DNA from: Mytilisepta virgata | Lineage: Eukaryota > Mollusca > Bivalvia > Mytilida > Mytilidae | Assembly: GCA_028015205.1 (NCBI GenBank) | Contig: CM051517.1 | Span: forward strand, 41,303,135 to 41,367,134 | Reading direction: 5' to 3' | Length of the DNA: 64,000 nt | Shown here: positions 59,531 to 64,000 of the stretch, piece after piece | How the letters are laid out: every line of letters begins with the position of its first letter | Numbering within the stretch: the stretch's first letter is position 1 | The notes under the pieces: model-generated | Seen by the model: the letters and a program-made list of their open reading frames with translations, nothing else | What the model was told of the DNA's origin: nothing | Databases searched by the model: none | Translations under genes and position numbers: made by a program

Positions 59531-59965
59531 AAATGATTGTGTTGACAATTACAATGTACATGTGTAGATACCAGTGTATCTCAGAGAAATTTGCTTTAAA
59601 ATGATCAACACCAGTGTGTTGACAAACGCAATGAAGATACCAGTGTATCTTAACTGTTCAATTAATGTTGCAATGTTCAACACCAGTGTGCTGACAACTA
59701 GATACCAGTGTATCTTACATTTAAAATTGTTGTTAGTTTTCAACACCAGTGTGTTGACAAGTAGCTATTATCGTATCTTACAAAATTGTAAATCATTAAA
59801 TATTCTGCATAAAGGTCAACACCAGTGTGCTGACAATAAAAATATCAGTGTATGTCATAATAATTGTAAATTCTTCAAATTTGTAATGAACGTGTGTGAT
59901 ATATTTATTTGTTGTGTTTTCATATATTAAAATAGCGGCTAACACCAATGTGTTAACATTGTATG
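59531..59965 (-). repeat. Array of alternating short palindromes between the hydrolase ORF and gag
   Basis: Two hairpin types alternate. GATACCAGTGTATC is at 59567, 59636 and 59701, with decayed forms near 59765 and 59840. TCAACACCAGTGTGTTGACA is at 59605 and 59740, with one-base variants at 59677 and 59816. Degenerate edges lie near 59535 and 59940. Both share the core CCAGTG between inverted arms, and each type recurs every 63-76 bases. The array ends about 85 bases upstream of the gag start codon. Confidence 0.85.
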
Positions 59966-60277
59966 AGCTTTGTGAGTATGCTTGTTTGAAAATTAACTTA
60001 AAGGCTTACTTTTATCAAAATTGTTGTTGGCTCTGGGTATTGTTCTATCGTTAACATGCAGCAGTCAGACTCATGCAATGCCTGAAATAAAATACATACA
60101 AATATGCATAAGTTTAAAAACATAAGTACGTATTAACTATAAATCATGCAAACCTACTAATATTTTTGACTTAATATTTAAAAAGTCTTGTTTTAAGTCT
60201 AATATAATAAATATAACATGCCATGTACTAAATGTATACAAAATATATGTTATCGAACTGCTTGAATGATTTTATAA

Positions 60278-60850
60278 TTACATGTATGATTGAATAATTG
60301 CTCCTCGTACACTTCTGTAATATCTTATAAAACCATCGACATTAAAATGAACCCCATCCACAAACAAGTTAACTCTTGAATTCTTTACACCTCGAACTTT
60401 CCAATAGATGAAACTATCCTTGAAGTAATTGCTAATATTGTTCTTCAATAAGTTGTTAAATTTATGCACCCTGCTAGTGTATTCTTGGATGCTTGTGTGA
60501 CGAGTTGATGTTCTCGGCATTAATTGCAGTACACAAATTTTGTGTAAACGATAACGACGTCTCATAGTATCTAAAAATGTCAACAAACGAAAAACTGTTT
60601 CTTCTACATCTACGTTGTGACTGTCTAAGTCGTTACCCCCAGCATGAAATATGAGTGCGTCAGGCCTTAAATTTTGTATTTGGTTTTCCCATTGTCTACA
60701 GTGATTCGGGTTATTAACCTGGCCACCTCCTATACCAAACAATTGTACAAATGGATCATTTCCAAGATCAAAATTGTTGATATTGTTTACATTCAAGTAG
60801 CCGCGGAGTCTGTTTACATGTGAGCTGCCAACAACTAGAACACGTGACAT
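60278..60850 (-). CDS. SGNH/GDSL-type hydrolase ORF of the Ngaro-type element
   Basis: A 190-residue predicted SGNH hydrolase (esterase-like). Block I is VVGSSHVNRL with Ser 10 as the likely nucleophile. Block II Gly lies in FGIGGGQV (38-45), block III is HAGGND (Asn 73) and block V is DGVHFN (D165, H168), so the S-G-N-H set is complete. No signal peptide is seen. SGNH ORFs are known in Ngaro elements and in ORF1 of some CR1-like LINEs, but their role in retrotransposition is not known. It lies inside the repeat-bounded unit and 5' of gag. The start is the only ATG before the block I strand. The substrate is unknown. Confidence 0.85.
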   Translation of the reverse strand: MSRVLVVGSSHVNRLRGYLNVNNINNFDLGNDPFVQLFGIGGGQVNNPNHCRQWENQIQNLRPDALIFHAGGNDLDSHNVDVEETVFRLLTFLDTMRRRYRLHKICVLQLMPRTSTRHTSIQEYTSRVHKFNNLLKNNISNYFKDSFIYWKVRGVKNSRVNLFVDGVHFNVDGFIRYYRSVRGAIIQSYM

Positions 60851-61351
60851 CCTTATGAATATTAATTAGGCATTCGATACGATGTTGGAATCTATCGGAT
60901 CAGGTTACGCTTGAAAAATTTTCCATAGTCAAGACAATAGCATCGTTGTGTAGCGGTTGTATAACTTAAAGTTACAATAAATTAAAGAATACAGTTAATT
61001 GTTTAATTAGCTTATTTACCTTTCTATAAACGGAAATGTTAAAAAAAAATCCTGTTAAATCAATAAATGTCCATTTAGCTGATTCTTCCCGTAATTTTCG
61101 CACAAAAACATGATAATATGTATGTCAATTCTTCAGACCATGGACTGCAATTCTCTGGTAACTTTAAATTAACCTGTACATGTGTACTCGGTACATCACC
61201 AACCGGAATAAGAACTATTGATTGTTGTGTATAAAATTTATCGTGCACAGTTCTTTAAATCACAGTAATCACGATACCAGTCAGAGTGTTAAAATTGTTT
61301 CAATCTTGCTATGATCTTCTTAGCTCTATTTATCATCAACTAAAATATCCA
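60851..61351 (-). other. 5' leader of the Ngaro-type element
   Basis: Sequence between repeat A and the hydrolase ORF on the minus strand. It probably holds promoter and leader, but no element could be identified by eye. Confidence 0.4.
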
Positions 61352-61620
61352 TATTTTAAAAACTTCTTTTACAACCAACACTGGCAGTAAATTTTTTGAT
61401 GTTACTCTGTTGACTTGAAACAAAGGAATGATGCTTGCAAGTAGGTCAATGACCGCGTGGCTGACCCCTATGTAATTGATAAACAAATAATTAGGTAAAG
61501 GTCGCTTAGCCCAAATAAAATTTTTTCAAAAATAAATATTCTAAATCTATCAACATGAAATAAATTTTTTAAAATTAATATGTGCCATAAATTGATTTAT
61601 ATCAAAGTTATAAATTGAAC
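61352..61620 (-). repeat. Split direct repeat A, outer (5'-terminal) copy
   Basis: 269 bp identical by eye to 54735-55003. Its right edge is the 5' end of the element. The flank beyond is unrelated to the flank at 54413. Confidence 0.9.
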
Positions 61621-61621
61621 T

Positions 61622-63400
61622 ATATTTATTCCGACTTTGTTCATATCATTGGTTATTGTGGTTAAAAATAAAAATTGCCGTATTCCCTACGCGGGATGGC
61701 GCTAAACCGAATTACTTCGAATTAAAAGTTCAATTAATATTTGATATATATAAAAAACTGTCCATTAAAAAATCTTTAAACTGTTTTCATTATGTATCTT
61801 CACAAAGATCAAGGCATCAAAAAATCTATATAAGAACCGTTTACCTTAGGAAATTGAAATCTAACATTTTAATGAAACATATTTATGGATTTCATACCTC
61901 TGTGGACATTATTTTGAAACCAAGTAAAAAATATTGGAACAGTAATAAATTTTTAATTTACGTAGAGTGAAAATTTCTCATTTATACGTGTAAATTGCTG
62001 AACATAGATTTGCTTGTTCATCTGAAAAGAACAGTTTGACGTTTGACAACTGACGAAATACATGCATGACATTTCTAAATATTTTCTTCTGTAAATGAAA
62101 CATCTAAGAATTCAGACACATGTGCCACCATGAACATTTTAAGAACATATTTTTTGTTTGTCCTATGATATTGTCGATGATTTTTGGAAGATGGATATTC
62201 AACCATAGATAATGTTGATTCATCCACCAGTGCAATGTTATCAGATATCTCATGGACGCATTCCCACTATTCCCAATTTACTTACAATATATATATGCTG
62301 AAATTAGACTTATTTGACATTTAAAAGATCTTGTTATACAATAAAAGGGTTATTGCATTCATTTTGAGGAATATTGTCCTTGCAAAACAATAGATTGCAC
62401 TAGCAAGCTCATGCCATTTTATATAATTTTGCTGGGCACGCTATTCCTCAATATTAATGCAATAACCGACCCATAATAGTATTCTACTAATATCCATTTC
62501 GATGCACTGGGTCTGTCAATTCCGTCATTATGACATTACAATCCAAAGCCGTTGATACTGTCTACCAATCATACATTTGCTGCATTTCAGCTAATGCCTT
62601 ATGAATGACTTAATCGTACATTTTAGTTAATTTATAATATGTATACAGTTTGTTTTATTTGACATACGAAAATTATAACGTAAACGATGTAAGATAATAC
62701 TATATTTTGATTGGTTACGCTTTGATTTATTTTCATTTATCACGTATAGTTTGTAAATCAAGCAATATGTAGAATACATATAGCCACAAAGTTTTGTAAA
62801 TGGATAGGTAAAATGTCAAACAAATTAAATGCCTCGGTCGGTATTACCAAAGTAATATGGGAAAGGATTAGAAAATGAATTACTACTCAGAGTGGAAACA
62901 ACATTTAGGAAAAGATAGATAAAAAAACTCGATCGCACAGAAAACGCAGTCTTTAGATTGATTGTATCAACTGACGGTTATTTATCTCTCTGCTGGAGAA
63001 CTGATTAATTTAGTGATAATTACAAAATATTATCTTCCAGCATGCTTCAATATGTAAAATATGTATATAGAGAATAGAAATTCTATGGTAGATATTTTGT
63101 ATTAAAAAGCTGCTAAACAAGTGTGATATATTTGTACAGCTGATGTCAATTAATCATCATTTATAACATAGACATAATCTAAAGGTGAGAGTGTTAATGT
63201 CATAATTACTTACACACTCAGGTGTTCGGTTTTTACAAAATAATTATGCTATGAATGAAATGAAAATGGCGAGGTTCTGTTTGATGGCACAAAAACATAG
63301 AGAATACACTGTCATACGGCAAATTGGCAAATTTTTATCCATGCCGTACCACCCCGAGAAACCAATATCAATCAGATGTCCTTCTAAAGTTGATACGGCT
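61622..63400. other. Non-coding stretch, nothing recognised except one small TIR candidate
   Basis: AT-rich flank of the retrotransposon. The open frame at 61656-61970 on the plus strand is K-, I- and S-rich without a domain. The only structure is the inverted repeat at 62347-62467. Confidence 0.5.
62347..62467. mobile_element. Small fold-back element candidate
   Basis: GGGTTATTGCATT...TTGAGGAATA at the left is inverted at the right as TATTCCTCAATATTAATGCA then ATAACC. The size is about 121 bp with no ORF. Confidence 0.5.
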
Positions 63401-63416
63401 TGCAATTAGGCATGTG

Positions 63417-63965
63417 TCCGATTACTTTCAAATATATTCGATTAAATTACATTTAATTTTGCTTTAAAATGTACACGGTTTTCAAATGTAATCGATTAAA
63501 TTATTGGTTACATTAGCAATGTAATCGTGTACATCTGATTACAATAGACTACTTTTGACATATGTCTTTGCATATTTAAAATTGTAAAGCATTAGTAACT
63601 ACTGAATAATGGTAATGAACTGTAAATAGTGTGCATAACAGAATTAAATTAACTACAAATGTAAAAACTATTTACAGATAGACAGAAATCACCAGTTTGA
63701 ACTTTGTTTATGTTTGACCATTACATTTCAGCATCATGAGTATTTCCAAGGTGACATAGTTCATTCTACATATGTCCACACTATTTGGCGTTTATATATA
63801 TATATATTGAAATAATGTAATCAGAAAGTAATCTAAAAGTAATCAGGATTACAGGCATTTGTACGATTAAATTAAATTACATGTAATCATAATTTTGGCA
63901 GATTAATGATTACATCTGATACTTGACAAAATGTAATCGATTACAGCTGATTAATGATTACAATT
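63417..63965. repeat. Repeat dense in TAATC/GATTA motifs
   Basis: GTAATCGATTA and relatives (CGATTAAATTA, TAATCGTGTACATCTGATTA, TGTAATCGATTACAG, TTAATGATTACA) recur at both ends of this stretch in both orientations. The middle (about 63560-63780) lacks them. Clustered subterminal motifs around a plain core are typical of non-autonomous DNA transposons, hAT-like by inference. Exact ends were not found. Confidence 0.5.
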
Positions 63966-64000
63966 ATGATTTTGTCGTGTACATATAGTTGAATACTGGG

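Larger units (their letters stand above)
54414..61621 (-). mobile_element. Ngaro-type tyrosine-recombinase retrotransposon, apparently intact
   Basis: About 7.2 kb. Read on the minus strand the order is repeat A, SGNH hydrolase ORF, hairpin array, gag, RT/RNase H, tyrosine recombinase, short tandem repeats, repeat B, repeat A, an 80-bp spacer, repeat B. Split direct repeats (A...B-A-B), a tyrosine recombinase in place of a DDE integrase, the absence of a DAM-like methyltransferase, and an SGNH hydrolase are features known for Ngaro elements in the DIRS order. Both repeat pairs look identical by eye and all ORFs are open, so insertion was recent. Such elements copy through a circular DNA that the recombinase inserts without a target duplication. 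None is seen beyond a shared T. Confidence 0.85.

Noticed and set aside
59531..59965. CRISPR-like array
   Set aside because: Regular short palindromic repeats in an animal genome inside a retrotransposon. Spacers are related low-complexity sequence, there are no cas genes, and the repeat alternates between two types.

Overview
The window is AT-rich, gene-poor animal DNA. Its coding exons are separated by long introns, and the rest is crowded with diverged interspersed repeats, tRNA-headed SINEs, fold-back elements and retroelement remains. The mix of a cGAS-like receptor gene, repeat families that recur in both orientations, and a Ngaro-type retrotransposon fits a bivalve mollusc, probably a mussel (Mytilidae). 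The mussel assignment rests on recalled repeat and gene-family resemblance, not on a search.

Layout. (1) About 1.9-3.4 kb, minus strand: a single-coding-exon cGAS-like/Mab-21 nucleotidyltransferase with all three predicted catalytic acids and no cGAS-type zinc thumb. (2) About 3.9-5.1 kb and 9.1-9.4 kb: copies of one repeat family in opposite orientations. (3) About 14.8-16.7 kb: a candidate element with short terminal inverted repeats, built around a satellite of roughly 265-290 bp units. Each unit carries a CRE-like TGACGTCA palindrome and TGACCT runs. (4) About 19.8-28.1 kb, minus strand: a gene for a two-Ig-domain protein of the zig-8/Dpr/lachesin type. I could assemble six exons from phase-compatible splice sites, including three in-frame microexons of 27, 21 and 27 nt. 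(5) About 33.2-34.2 kb, plus strand: a decayed Penelope-like reverse transcriptase. (6) About 38.1-38.9 kb: a cluster of adjacent fold-back elements. (7) 54.4-61.6 kb, minus strand: an apparently intact Ngaro-type tyrosine-recombinase retrotransposon. It has identical split direct repeats, an SGNH hydrolase ORF, gag, RT/RNase H and a tyrosine recombinase. The rest is intergenic or intronic sequence with weaker repeats.

The most interesting parts are the retrotransposon (complete, with identical repeats, its hydrolase ORF 5' of gag, an array of small hairpins between the two, and a G-quadruplex motif beside one repeat), the cGAS-like receptor, and the microexon series of the Ig gene. The window is eukaryotic, so no operons or bacterial regulatory signals are expected or seen.
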